From positions 620,001 to 684,000 of the forward strand of contig NZ_CP013418.1 of the NCBI RefSeq assembly GCF_001524445.2: a DNA stretch of 64,000 nucleotides. The letters are read 5' to 3'. The position numbers and the translations under genes are program-made. Positions 1-10,879 of this stretch are shown in pieces. The notes under the pieces are model-generated. The model searched no databases, was not told where the DNA came from, and saw only the letters and a list, made by a program, of their open reading frames with translations. Position 1 is the first letter of the stretch; each line of letters opens with the position of its first letter. The stretch is from Burkholderia savannae (lineage in GTDB: Bacteria > Pseudomonadota > Gammaproteobacteria > Burkholderiales > Burkholderiaceae).

Positions 1-2168
<2,168 letters not shown>

Positions 2169-2370
2169 ACGCGCGTGTCGATCGCGGCCGTTGCCTGCGC
2201 CGTCGCTGTTGCCCTCGCGGCGCGGGCGGGGGCGCGAGCGGGCGCGTGCCGGCCCATGCGCACGCGTTCGCGCGGGCGTGCGCCGCTTCGTCGTCCCGGC
2301 GCGCGGGGGCGTTCGTCGTCGTCGCGGACGACGGCCCGCCCAGCGCGGCGCATTTCCAACGGAGCCCATC

Positions 2371-3219
2371 GTGACGATTTCCGTGCAGACCGCTTTTTTT
2401 CCCGACATCGCGCGGCCGCAGGACGAAGCGGCGTCGTTCGCGCCGATTCCCGCGCGGCGCGGCGCGCATGCGGGCACGGCCGTGTCGGTCGCGCTGCACG
2501 GCGCGGCGCTCGCCGCGCTGTGGGCGTTTCACGCACATGCGCCGCAGCCGCCCGCGCGCGAGCGCGCGATCGAGCTGACGATCGCGCAGCCCGCGCCGGC
2601 GCGCACGCTCGTCGCGCCGCAGCCGGCGCCGGCGCCCGTGCATGCGTCGCGCGAACCGGCGAGCGAGCCCGTGAAGCGCGCCGCGCCGCCGCCCGTGCGC
2701 CGCAGCGAGCCGGCGCGGCCTGCGGCTCCCCGTTCCGCCGAGCCGGCCGCGCGCCCCGCGCCGCCGGCGAACGCGCCCGCCGCGACGCCCGCCGCGACGA
2801 CTGCCGCTGCAGCCGCGCAGCCCGCACCGGCTGCACAAGCCACGTCCGCGCTGCCTCCGCCCGCGCCGAGCGCCGCATCGACGCCCGCCGCATCGCGGCC
2901 GTCGCCGGCCGTCGTCGGGATGTCGGGCATCCCGAGCGATTACGCGGCGAAGGTGCTCGAGCGGATCGACCGCTACGCGGCCGACAGCTATCCGCGCGCC
3001 GCGCGGCTGCGCCGCGACGAAGGGCGCGTCGGCTACCGGCTCACGCTCGATCCGGACGGCCGCGTGCAGCACGTCGAAATCGTCTCGTCCGGCAACGGCG
3101 AGCTCGACGCGGCCGCGCGCGAAGCGATCCGCGCGGCCGCGCCGTTTCCGAAGCCGCCGGATCTCGGCGCGAGCGCGTACCGGCTCGCGGGCGCGATCGT
3201 CTACCAATTGACCGACTGA
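2371..3219 (+). CDS. tonB: TonB-family energy transducer
   Basis: The 282-residue protein would couple the inner-membrane proton gradient to outer-membrane receptors. One N-terminal membrane anchor is visible near residues 34-52. A long Pro/Ala-rich linker spans about 55-190, and a TonB C-terminal domain spans about 195-282 (YPRAARLRRDEGRVGYRL, then APFPKPP). The start is a GTG at 2371, chosen because GGAG sits six bases upstream at 2361-2364; the open frame runs further left but without family similarity. exbB follows after 27 bp and exbD after that, forming a standard TonB-ExbB-ExbD unit. The neighbours suggest it serves a sulfate-ester receptor, which is inference. Confidence 0.9.
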   Translation: MTISVQTAFFPDIARPQDEAASFAPIPARRGAHAGTAVSVALHGAALAALWAFHAHAPQPPARERAIELTIAQPAPARTLVAPQPAPAPVHASREPASEPVKRAAPPPVRRSEPARPAAPRSAEPAARPAPPANAPAATPAATTAAAAAQPAPAAQATSALPPPAPSAASTPAASRPSPAVVGMSGIPSDYAAKVLERIDRYAADSYPRAARLRRDEGRVGYRLTLDPDGRVQHVEIVSSGNGELDAAAREAIRAAAPFPKPPDLGASAYRLAGAIVYQLTD

Positions 3220-3246
3220 CGCCGTCTTTTTTCTCAGGAGAACCGC

Positions 3247-4410
3247 ATGAATTCCGCCCACGTCGCCGCCCATTTGTCGCCGCTGCAGTTGTTCGAGCAG
3301 GCGGACTGGCTCGTCAAGAGCATCATGGCGCTGCTCGCGCTCGCGTCGGTGGCGAGCTGGGCCGTCATCGCCGACAAGCTGCTGCGCTTTCGCACGCTTG
3401 AACGCCGCGCCGCGCGCTGGCTCGCGCTGCTGCGCGAGCCGCGGCCGCTGCCCGCGCTCGCGCAGGCGCTCGGCGCGCACGCCGGCGATCCGTTCGCGCG
3501 CGTGTATCGCGCGATCGCGGCCGAGTGGCGCGAAAGCTGGCGGCAAGGGCTCGAGCAGCGCGAAGCCGGGCGCGACAGCCTGAAGGAGCGGCTCGCGCGC
3601 GTCGGCGCGATCGCGCGCGGCGTCGAGATCGAGCAGTTGCAGCGCGGCTTGCCGGTGCTCGCGACGGTCGGCTCGGTCGCGCCGTTCGTCGGGCTGTTCG
3701 GCACCGTCTGGGGGATCATCAATGCGTTCCAGGGGATCGCCGCGACCAACGACACGAGCCTTGCCGTCGTCGCGCCGGGGATTGCCGAGGCGCTGTTCGC
3801 AACCGCGCTCGGGCTGGTCGCCGCGATTCCGGCCGTCGTCGCGTACAACCGCGCGTCGGGCGATTTGAACGCGTACGCGAACCGGCTCGACACGCTCGCG
3901 GGGCTCGTCGAAGTGCAGTTGTCGCGGCAGCTCGATGCGGGCGATCCGGTCGTCGACGCGGACGGCGGCGCCGGCCGTGACGCGCAGCGCGTCAGCGGCC
4001 GCGACGGGAGCGCGGCGCACGGCGATGGCGCGCGGCCGGCGGTCGCTGGGGTAGCGGTGGCGGCGGTCGCGGCGAATACGGCGAATACGGCGAATACGGC
4101 GAATACGGCAAATACGGCAAATACGGCAAATACGGCAAATACGGCAAATACGGCAAATACGCCGGCCCCAATTGCGCCGGCGGCGGCAATCGGCCGTACC
4201 GCGGCGGCCGCACCGGCCGCCGCGAGCATCGCTGTCGTGTCGACGCGAGCGGGGGAGCGCGACGCGTCGTCGGCGCTTGCGCGTTCGACCACGCGCACGT
4301 CGTCGGCGGCGGCGACGACCGCGACGGCGACGGCGGTCGAGCCGCGCGACGCGGCCGGCCTCGTGCCCGTTGCCGCAGGCATCGCGGGCGTCGCGACGGG
4401 AGGGGCGTGA
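3247..4410 (+). CDS. exbB: ExbB/TolQ-family proton channel subunit with repetitive C-terminal tail
   Basis: The 387-residue protein is the membrane channel subunit of the TonB motor. The conserved core (about 1-250) has a first helix near SIMALLALASVASW and the MotA/TolQ/ExbB segment VGSVAPFVGLFGTVWGI, followed by APGIAEALFATALGL. Family members are usually 220-330 residues. This one adds a C-terminal tail of about 130 residues, rich in Ala and Thr, that contains ten copies of an Asn-Thr-Ala type triplet encoded by a 9-bp tandem repeat. The tail should not be needed for the channel and would vary in length between strains. The ATG at 3247 follows an AGGAGA ribosome site. The stop at 4410 adjoins the exbD start. 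Confidence 0.92.
   Translation: MNSAHVAAHLSPLQLFEQADWLVKSIMALLALASVASWAVIADKLLRFRTLERRAARWLALLREPRPLPALAQALGAHAGDPFARVYRAIAAEWRESWRQGLEQREAGRDSLKERLARVGAIARGVEIEQLQRGLPVLATVGSVAPFVGLFGTVWGIINAFQGIAATNDTSLAVVAPGIAEALFATALGLVAAIPAVVAYNRASGDLNAYANRLDTLAGLVEVQLSRQLDAGDPVVDADGGAGRDAQRVSGRDGSAAHGDGARPAVAGVAVAAVAANTANTANTANTANTANTANTANTANTANTPAPIAPAAAIGRTAAAAPAAASIAVVSTRAGERDASSALARSTTRTSSAAATTATATAVEPRDAAGLVPVAAGIAGVATGGA
4075..4164 (+). repeat. In-frame 9-bp tandem repeat inside exbB
   Basis: Ten consecutive units of AATACGGCG or AATACGGCA are present; the last ends in CCG instead. The unit is three codons, so copy-number change would lengthen or shorten an Asn-Thr-Ala repeat without breaking the frame. 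Confidence 0.95.
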
Positions 4411-4411
4411 G

Positions 4412-4843
4412 ATGGGCGCGAAGATCGGAACGACATCGGCCGCGCGCGCGGCGGCCGCGCCCGTCAGCGACATCAACGTGACGCCGCTCGTCGACGTGAT
4501 GCTCGTGCTGCTGATCGTCTTCATGGTCGCCGCGCCGCTGATGGCGCAGGGCGTGAAGGTGGACTTGCCGCAGGCGAAGGCGGGCGCGCTCACCGAGGAC
4601 AAGCCGCCGATCGCGGTGAGCTTCGCGCGCGACGGCAAGGTGTTCGTCGGCACGACCGAGGTCGCCGCCGCGCAGCTCGTGCCAGCGCTCGCGCGCGAGG
4701 CGGCGGGCGACGCCGCGCGGCGGATCGAGATCCGCGGCGACAAGGCGCTGCCGTACGGCCGCATGATCGAGGCGATGGGCGAGATCAGCGCGGCCGGCTA
4801 CACGAAGATCGCGCTCGTGTCCGAGCCCGCGCCCGCGCGATGA
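4412..4843 (+). CDS. exbD: ExbD/TolR-family biopolymer transport protein
   Basis: The 143-residue protein is the third member of the TonB motor. It has a short cytoplasmic N-terminus, then DINVTPLVDVMLVLLIVF. This is the single membrane helix, with the conserved Asp used for proton movement. A periplasmic domain follows. The length fits ExbD. The ATG at 4412 starts one base after the exbB stop codon, so the two genes are translationally coupled. It completes the tonB-exbB-exbD set lying between the sulfatase gene and the ABC ATPase gene. Confidence 0.95.
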   Translation: MGAKIGTTSAARAAAAPVSDINVTPLVDVMLVLLIVFMVAAPLMAQGVKVDLPQAKAGALTEDKPPIAVSFARDGKVFVGTTEVAAAQLVPALAREAAGDAARRIEIRGDKALPYGRMIEAMGEISAAGYTKIALVSEPAPAR

Positions 4844-4897
4844 CGGCGTCGCGGCGCGGTCCGGCCGGCGTTCGTTTTTTTTGACCGGAGAACGGAG

Positions 4898-5719
4898 ATG
4901 AATCGATTGACGCCCGCCGTCGCGTTTCGCGGCGTCGGCAAGACGTTCGACATGGGCGGACGCGCCTACGAAGCGATCCGCGGCTTCTCGCTCGACATCG
5001 CGGCGGGCGAGCTCGTCGCGATCGTCGGCGCGAGCGGCTGCGGGAAGTCGACGCTGCTGCGCCTGCTCGTCGGCCTCGACACCGAGTTCGACGGCGAAAT
5101 CCGCGTCGACGGCGAGCCGATCGCGGGCATCGGCGCCGAGCGCGGAATCGTGTTTCAGGAGCACCGGCTGTTTCCGTGGTTGACGGTGGCGCGCAACGTC
5201 GCGCTCGGCGTCGCCGCGCAGGCGCTGCCGGGCGACGAGGCGGCGCGGCGTGTCGCCGACGCGATCCGGCTCGTCGGCCTCGACGGCTTCGACGACGCGT
5301 TGCCGCATCAACTGTCGGGCGGCATGGCGCAGCGGGTCGCGATCGCGCGCGGGCTCGTCGCCCGCCCGCGAATCCTGATGCTCGACGAGCCGTTCGGCGC
5401 GCTCGACGCGCTCACGCGCCATCAGCTTCAGGACGAGCTGCTGCGGATACGCGAACGCGAGCGGATCACGACGCTGTTCGTCACGCACGACGTCGACGAG
5501 GCGGTGGTTCTCGCGGATCGCGTCGTCGTGATGCGGCCGCGGCCCGGGCGGATCGGACAGGTCGTCGAGATCGCGCTGCCGCGGCCGCGCGATCGCGGCA
5601 GCTACGACTTCCACCGCTATCGCGAGCGGCTCACCGAATCGCTGCTGCGCGACGGCGTCGAGGTCGGCGACTTGCGCGCGGCGGCGCATGCGTTCGAGCT
5701 CGATCGGATCGCGTGGTAG
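4898..5719 (+). CDS. ABC transporter ATP-binding protein (SsuB/TauB/AtsC-like)
   Basis: The 273-residue ATPase powers import through the permease whose end is seen at 1-447. The Walker A motif GASGCGKST is near residues 45-53. The Q-loop is in VFQEHRLFPWL, the ABC signature is LSGGMAQRVAIARGL, and Walker B is ILMLDEPFGALD with a switch histidine in FVTHD. These are the hallmarks of the nitrate/sulfonate/taurine ATPase subfamily. Unusually for such operons, the gene is separated from its permease gene by the sulfatase and the TonB-ExbBD genes. GGAGA upstream of 4898 is the ribosome site. Substrate (sulfate esters) is inferred from atsA. Confidence 0.92.
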   Translation: MNRLTPAVAFRGVGKTFDMGGRAYEAIRGFSLDIAAGELVAIVGASGCGKSTLLRLLVGLDTEFDGEIRVDGEPIAGIGAERGIVFQEHRLFPWLTVARNVALGVAAQALPGDEAARRVADAIRLVGLDGFDDALPHQLSGGMAQRVAIARGLVARPRILMLDEPFGALDALTRHQLQDELLRIRERERITTLFVTHDVDEAVVLADRVVVMRPRPGRIGQVVEIALPRPRDRGSYDFHRYRERLTESLLRDGVEVGDLRAAAHAFELDRIAW

Positions 5720-5840
5720 CGGGGCGGCCGCGGCGCGCATGCGTTCCGTGAGGATGCGTTCCGTGAGGATGCGTCGAGGTTCGCGGCGCGACGGCGCGCC
5801 GTGACGTGCCGGGACGCGCGGCCGCGAATCCCTCGTATAT

Positions 5841-6057
5841 CCCGAGAATCCCGAGAATCCCGAGAATCCCGAGAATCCCGAGAATCCCGAGAATCCCGAG
5901 AATCCCGAGAATCCCGAGAATCCCGAGAATCCCGAGAATCCCGAGAATCCCGAGAATCCCGAGAATCCCGAGAATCCCGAGAATCCCGAGAATCCCGAGA
6001 ATCCCGAGAATCCCGAGAATCCCGAGAATCCCGAGAATCCCGAGAATCCCGAGAATC
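5841..6057 (+). repeat. 24-copy 9-bp minisatellite (CCCGAGAAT)
   Basis: About 24 uninterrupted, identical copies of CCCGAGAAT lie between the ABC ATPase gene and the DM13 gene. All frames are open on both strands because the unit is a multiple of three, but no start or ribosome site argues for translation. Identity of all copies suggests recent expansion by slippage. Confidence 0.97.
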
Positions 6058-6249
6058 CTCGCCGACTTCGTCAGGCTCTCCAAGTTCCCCGAGTCCGATC
6101 GGCCGGTCGCGACTTCCGTCCCGCGACCGCTTGCCGCACGTCGAACATGGCCGCCCGGCTGTCATATTTCGCCCGCCGCGCCGACTGTCGTCATGCCGGG
6201 CCCGTTCGCGGGCAACGGCGCATCGATTCGACTACGGAGGACGGAAGCT

Positions 6250-6720
6250 ATGAAGAAAGAAGGGATCTGGATCGGCTCGCACGTGATCGCGTTCGTATTG
6301 GGCTTCGCGCTCGGCGTGTATTCGCTGCCGCTCCTGACGGCCGAAGCCGGCGCGAGCGAAACCGAGCTGCGCCCGATCACCGGACGCGCGCTTTACACGG
6401 GCCGCTTCGAGCGCGGCCTGACGGGCGGCGATCCGCTGCACTGGACGGACGGCAAGCTGTCCGTCACGCGCACGGCGCTCGCGTTCGAGGGGCGCGTCGC
6501 GCCGGGCCCGGACTACAAGATCTACCTTGCGCCCGAATTCGTCGCGTCGAAGCAGGCGTTTCTCGCGATGAAATCGCGCGCGCTGCGGGTCGGCGAGCTG
6601 AAGACGTTCGGCGACTTCGTCGCGCCGCTCGCGGAGGGCGTCGACGTCGACGCGTATACGACCGTCGTGATCTGGTGCGAGCGGTTCTCGCAGTTCATCG
6701 GGGCGGCGCGGTATCGGTGA
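6250..6720 (+). CDS. DM13-domain protein with N-terminal membrane anchor
   Basis: The 156-residue protein has an N-terminal hydrophobic stretch (about 7-28, [20 protein letters not shown]). It then has a compact domain ending in [18 protein letters not shown], which matches the C-terminal signature of DM13 domains. DM13 domains are small beta-rich modules proposed to take part in redox or adhesion; their role in bacteria is not established. The ATG at 6250 is preceded by GGAGGA about seven bases upstream. It appears to be a single gene, lying between two microsatellite arrays. The call to DM13 rests on the Trp-Cys-x-x-Phe and final segment. Confidence 0.75.
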   Translation: MKKEGIWIGSHVIAFVLGFALGVYSLPLLTAEAGASETELRPITGRALYTGRFERGLTGGDPLHWTDGKLSVTRTALAFEGRVAPGPDYKIYLAPEFVASKQAFLAMKSRALRVGELKTFGDFVAPLAEGVDVDAYTTVVIWCERFSQFIGAARYR

Positions 6721-6797
6721 TGCGTGCCGGTCGGGCGCCGTCGGATCGGCGCGCGGCGAAATCGCGGCGGAATAGGGATTGGGCGAGTTGATATCCT

Positions 6798-6953
6798 AAG
6801 AGCGCAAGAGCGCAAGAGCGCAAGAGCGCAAGAGCGCAAGAGCGCAAGAGCGCAAGAGCGCAAGAGCGCAAGTGCGGAAGAGAGGAAGAGAGGAAGAGAG
6901 GAAGAGAGGAAGAGAGGAAGAGAGGAAGAGTGCGAAAGTGCGAAAGTGCGGAA
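6798..6953 (+). repeat. Compound 8-bp microsatellite
   Basis: About nine copies of AAGAGCGC are followed by AAGTGCGG, then six copies of AAGAGAGG, then diverged units ending in AAAGTGCG twice. The array is purine-rich on the plus strand and lies downstream of the DM13 gene, about 335 bp before the 3' end of the convergent cupin gene. Confidence 0.93.
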
Positions 6954-7288
6954 GCGCCGGTCCGCGCTGCCTTGCCCGTCGACGGCTTGCGCCGGATCGG
7001 CGGAGCCGGGCGCTCTGCGCGCATCGAGCCTCTTTTCTCGCCGTTCAGCGTGCGCACGCTTCAATGCGCCGCTCGGCGCGAGTTTCGGGGGCTCGGGGGC
7101 ACGCACCTCGGCGGGCCGCGCCGTCGCCGGTCACGCTCGCCGTGCTGCCCGATTGCGATGCCGGATGCCGGCGGGCGCCATCCCCGTCGCTTGTCGTCGG
7201 CGGCGGCCGATCGTCGGTCGCTGCTCGCTGCTCGCGGCTCGTCGCGCCGCCGCCGGGCAACCGGCGAAGCGCGGCGCCGAACGAACCG
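6954..7288. other. Gene-less spacer
   Basis: GC-rich sequence between the microsatellite and the end of the cupin gene. Open frames here are rich in Arg, Ala and Gly and resemble no family I know. I see no promoter or RNA structure. Confidence 0.5.
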
Positions 7289-7792
7289 TCAGCCATCGCC
7301 GTCGCGCGGCGCGGGCTTGCCGTCGTGCGGCCCGAGCGGCCGCGCGGGCCAATCGATCCAGCGGTCCGCGCGCGTCGCCTCGTACGCCTTGTTGCGCGGA
7401 TAGCGAATGCGATTCTCGGCTTTCGGCCTTTCGCCGACGACGAGCAGCCGAACCTCGGCGTCCGTGTCGTTGATGAACGTGTGGCAAAGTCCGGTGCCGG
7501 CCGGGAACCCGACGGCGTCGCCGGGCGCGAGGCGGTGCAGGTGTCCGTCGAGCCAGACGTCCGGCGTGCCTTCCAGGACGAACACGAATTCCTCTTCCGC
7601 GCTTTCCGCGTGCGGATACGACGTGCGGCGGCCGGGCGGCAGCCGGCAATGATGGATGCCGATCCGCGTGATGCCGAGCTTCGCCGCGAGCGGCGCGCCG
7701 ATCGCGAGCAGTTCGGTGTCGCCGCGATAGTGCGCGTCGTCTTCGTCCTCGAGTTCGGTCCAATGGCGGATGCAGTCCGGGCGGGTCAACAT
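7289..7792 (-). CDS. Cupin-domain protein
   Basis: The 167-residue protein has one cupin beta-barrel. Motif 1 lies in YPHAESAEEEFVFVLEG, with His and Glu that could bind a metal. Motif 2 lies in PAGTGLCHTFIN. Single-cupin proteins of this sort are often sugar- or acid-binding enzymes or stress proteins, and no substrate can be read from the sequence. The ATG at 7792 was chosen because AAGGAG lies about seven bases upstream. It is a single gene facing the DM13 gene across the microsatellite. Confidence 0.82.
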   Translation of the reverse strand: MLTRPDCIRHWTELEDEDDAHYRGDTELLAIGAPLAAKLGITRIGIHHCRLPPGRRTSYPHAESAEEEFVFVLEGTPDVWLDGHLHRLAPGDAVGFPAGTGLCHTFINDTDAEVRLLVVGERPKAENRIRYPRNKAYEATRADRWIDWPARPLGPHDGKPAPRDGDG

Positions 7793-8113
7793 GGAAGGCT
7801 CCTTGTGAACGTGCGCCATCACACCATGCCGCGCCTGCCTTGTCCACGCTCGCGCGGCGGCGGTTCGGCGCGGCCACGCCGTTTGAATCGAAAGCGCTCG
7901 TCGGGCGGGCAAGAGCGTAACGCGGCTGCTCGAGTCCGTCGGCAGTATCGACCGAACTTGGCCGTGGCGAGCGGGGTGCTGCCGTCGTCGGCCGAATGTG
8001 CTCCCGATGAAGCCGATGCCCGCCGAGTGCCGGCTCGACGGGCGCCGATCGACGATTTGCTCCGGCATGTTTCCCCGCTCCGTAGCGAACCTAGTTCGAC
8101 CGGCGACGCACGC

Positions 8114-9085
8114 TTAACGCGTCAGCGCGGACTTGATCGAACGCCAGAGCGAGCGGCGAGCGGGAGACGATGACCGAAGATCGTAGTACATGCTCGAATA
8201 GTGTAGCTGGCCACGCTGGACGACGGCGTCGTGGCAGGGGGCGTGATCGAAGTACCGTGGCCTTGCCGAGGCCGGGCAGAAATGTCCGACGAGGCTTTGG
8301 CGAGTCAGCGCCGGATCGACGACGGGCGAGCCGCCGTGCGCGAGATCGGCATGCCACACGAGGATGTCGCCCTTCTTCGCGAGGAAGCGTTCGACGCCTC
8401 GCTCGCTACTGGCGGCGGAGCTGCGTAGCCAGTCGGACCATTGCTCGTGAACATCCCAGCCGTCCAGGGCGGCGTCGAAGTGCTTGCGTCCCTCGCCGAA
8501 CGGCCAATCGGGCAGGCGGTGGCTGCCGGGCGCGTACATCAATTCGCCCGAGCCTTCCTTGATGTCCTCGAGCGCGATCCAGCATGCGGCGAGTTCCATC
8601 GGGCGGTCGACGACGACATAGGCGGTGTCGCGGTGCAGGCCCTGCTGCGAACCTTGGTCGAAGCTGAGGCTTTGGAAGAGGAGCGGCGCTTCGCCGAAGA
8701 TGGCCTTCAGGAAAGCGATCAGCTGCGGCGACGAAAAGAGGTCCAGCGCCTCGCTCATTGCGCCGTAGCAGTCCACGACGCGCGTGCCGAGGCGGTTCAC
8801 GGGTTCGTCGAGCTTGCGCGTGTCACGCGAGCCGTGCTTTTGGTAGAACAGCTCCGGATTTCCTTCCCGGAACGAAAGGTCGATTTGCGCCTGGAACGCA
8901 TCCACTGCGCTCGGATCGGCGCCGCCTTCCAGCACGATGAAGCCGTCGCGGACAAAATCCGTAATGAGACGAGCAAGCTCCGGAACAGGCACTCTTGATT
9001 TCAATTGCTCCTGCCAGTCGGTGCGGTCGATCCACATACCGCCGAAGTTGGAATGGTTGTCGACATGGCCCGAAGTTGTGATCAT
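8114..9085 (-). CDS. Phytanoyl-CoA dioxygenase (PhyH) family protein
   Basis: The 323-residue protein belongs to the Fe(II)/2-oxoglutarate oxygenase fold. The metal triad is visible as His151-x-Asp153 (LHRDTAY) and a distal His near 249 (LVWHADLAHGG). Such enzymes hydroxylate lipids, amino acids or natural products, and the substrate here cannot be assigned. The ATG at 9085 was preferred over a methionine 15 codons upstream because TTGGAG is positioned before it and the upstream residues do not look conserved. The region upstream (about 9100-9210) is AT-rich and is the likely promoter. Confidence 0.85.
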   Translation of the reverse strand: MITTSGHVDNHSNFGGMWIDRTDWQEQLKSRVPVPELARLITDFVRDGFIVLEGGADPSAVDAFQAQIDLSFREGNPELFYQKHGSRDTRKLDEPVNRLGTRVVDCYGAMSEALDLFSSPQLIAFLKAIFGEAPLLFQSLSFDQGSQQGLHRDTAYVVVDRPMELAACWIALEDIKEGSGELMYAPGSHRLPDWPFGEGRKHFDAALDGWDVHEQWSDWLRSSAASSERGVERFLAKKGDILVWHADLAHGGSPVVDPALTRQSLVGHFCPASARPRYFDHAPCHDAVVQRGQLHYSSMYYDLRSSSPARRSLWRSIKSALTR

Positions 9086-9718
9086 CGTTGGTCTCCAAGG
9101 GACGATTTTGGTCTGAATTGGGCGCGGCAAATAATGCGATGTATCGCGACATTTTGCTTACGCACAAATATCAATAATATTACATTCGCTGAGAGTGCGA
9201 ATTACGGGAACGAGCGGGGATGTTTAGTCCAATTGGCTGCGACGCGGGATTGATCGCGTGATCGTGGCCGCAGAAAAGACCGTCCCAAACGGACTTGGGG
9301 GATCAAAATGACGAGAGGCGCGAAGCCAGGCGCTGTGCCGTTGCTGTCGTGAAGTGTAAGGAGCGGCATCGGACCGCGTGAATGAGCGCCGTGACAAGAA
9401 GCGCCGGCAATCCGCCCGAGCTTCGTTCGCGAAAGGCGAAGACTTTGCCGTATCGCGGGTGTGCGACTTGCCAATGCGTCGGCTCAGTCGGCGGTCGAGC
9501 GGTGGACGCGACACGAAGCCGATCCGCCCGACCGAGTTCGCTGGCCGCTCCGGCGCTTCTCCACGGTTTTCGCGCGCGATAGATCCGCGCACGCTCGGTG
9601 AGGAACATGGCACACGTCGCTCGCCACGGCGAGGAGCGATGCGGCGAGCCAAATTGTCCCGAGCGCGACTACCGTGCGAAACGTCGCGCGCAGGGCCGCG
9701 TTGCGTCGGGCGCGGTCG
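9086..9718. other. Gene-less region with AT-rich promoter segment
   Basis: The part at about 9110-9210 is markedly AT-rich (runs such as AATATTACATT) and lies just upstream of the PhyH-family gene, so it probably holds its promoter. The rest, to the 3' end of the MFS gene, is GC-rich. Its short open frames have no recognisable similarity or ribosome sites. Confidence 0.5.
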
Positions 9719-10852
9719 CTACCGCTTCCCCGTCACGAGCCGGGCGCAGCACGGAACGAGGCACAGCAGGACGGCCAGCATCCAGAACGCGCTTTCGAGG
9801 CCGACGCTCCGGGCGACGAAGCCCATGCCGGCCGGGCCGACCAGATGGCCTCCGTAACCGGTGATCGTGATGACCGTGACGGCCAGCGCGGAAGGCATCG
9901 CCCGCTGCGCGCCCGCACGGCGAAACAGCACGGGCACGATGTTCGACGCGCCCAGGCCGATGAACGCAAAGCCGGCCATCGCGACGCCCGCAATCGGCGC
10001 GGTCAGCAGAATCACGAACCCGGCGACTGCGAGAAGTCCGCCCCAGAACATCGTCGGCCGATCGCCAATGCGCGTCGCGATCGCATCTCCGCCGAACCGG
10101 CCGGCGGTCATCGCGATCGAGAACAGCACATAGCCCAATCCGCCCTGGGCCGCGACGACGAGCCCCTTGTCCGTGATGAGCAACGCGCTCCAGTCGAGCA
10201 GCGCGCCTTCGGCGAGAAACGTGATCGCGGTGAGGAGCGCGAGGAGCGGAACCACGCCGCGCGGCATCACGAACCGCGGCCGCTCGCCGGCCTGCGCGCC
10301 TTGCAGCAGTCTGGGGCTCGCGAAGAGGATCGCGGCGAGCATCGGCATTGCGCACAGCAAGGTGCTGGCGAACGTGCCGATGCGCATCGAGAGCAGGAAC
10401 GTCATGATGCCGGAGCCGGCGGCGCCGCCGACGCTGAAGAGCGCGTGAAATCCGGACATCAGCGGCCGCGCGGCGGCGCGCTCGACTTTGACCGCATGGA
10501 CGTTCATCGCCACGTCGAGCGAGCCGAGCGCCGCGCCGAACGCGAACAGCGCGACGCCGAGCGTGATCGGCCCGCTCGCGACGGTCAGCAGCGGCAGGAT
10601 CGCGGCGAGCGCGACTCCGCCCGCGACGATGATCGGCTTGCTGCCGTATCGCGTGCTGAACGGGCCGGTGAGCAGCATCGAGGCCACCGAGCCGAGGCCG
10701 ACGCAGAGCAGCAGCGCGCCGAGAGCGCCGTCGTTCACGCCGAGCCGCTGTTTCGCGAACGGCACGAGGGGCGCCCAGCACGCGAGCCCGAAGCCCGCCG
10801 CGAGAAAGGCGAGACGGGTGGCAAGCCGGGTAGCCGGCCGGTCGGCGGACAT
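9719..10852 (-). CDS. MFS transporter (YbjJ-like)
   Basis: The 377-residue integral membrane protein has about 12 predicted helices and the major facilitator layout. A first-half loop, GPFSTRYGSKP, stands in the motif A position. It resembles small sugar or drug exporters of the YbjJ type. The ATG at 10852 is preferred over a GTG five codons upstream because GGAG lies at a good distance before it. The DeoR-family regulator gene ends 27 bp upstream on the same strand, so the two are likely co-transcribed and the regulator probably controls the transporter. Substrate unknown. Confidence 0.85.
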   Translation of the reverse strand: MSADRPATRLATRLAFLAAGFGLACWAPLVPFAKQRLGVNDGALGALLLCVGLGSVASMLLTGPFSTRYGSKPIIVAGGVALAAILPLLTVASGPITLGVALFAFGAALGSLDVAMNVHAVKVERAAARPLMSGFHALFSVGGAAGSGIMTFLLSMRIGTFASTLLCAMPMLAAILFASPRLLQGAQAGERPRFVMPRGVVPLLALLTAITFLAEGALLDWSALLITDKGLVVAAQGGLGYVLFSIAMTAGRFGGDAIATRIGDRPTMFWGGLLAVAGFVILLTAPIAGVAMAGFAFIGLGASNIVPVLFRRAGAQRAMPSALAVTVITITGYGGHLVGPAGMGFVARSVGLESAFWMLAVLLCLVPCCARLVTGKR

Positions 10853-10879
10853 GTCGATCGACTCCACGAAGAACGGGCG

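Noticed and set aside
5806..6253. Long open frames through the 9-bp repeat encoding Pro-Arg-Ile or Arg-Glu-Ser repeats
   Set aside because: They are open only because the unit is a multiple of three. They lack ribosome sites and similarity, and the DM13 gene has its own start at 6250.
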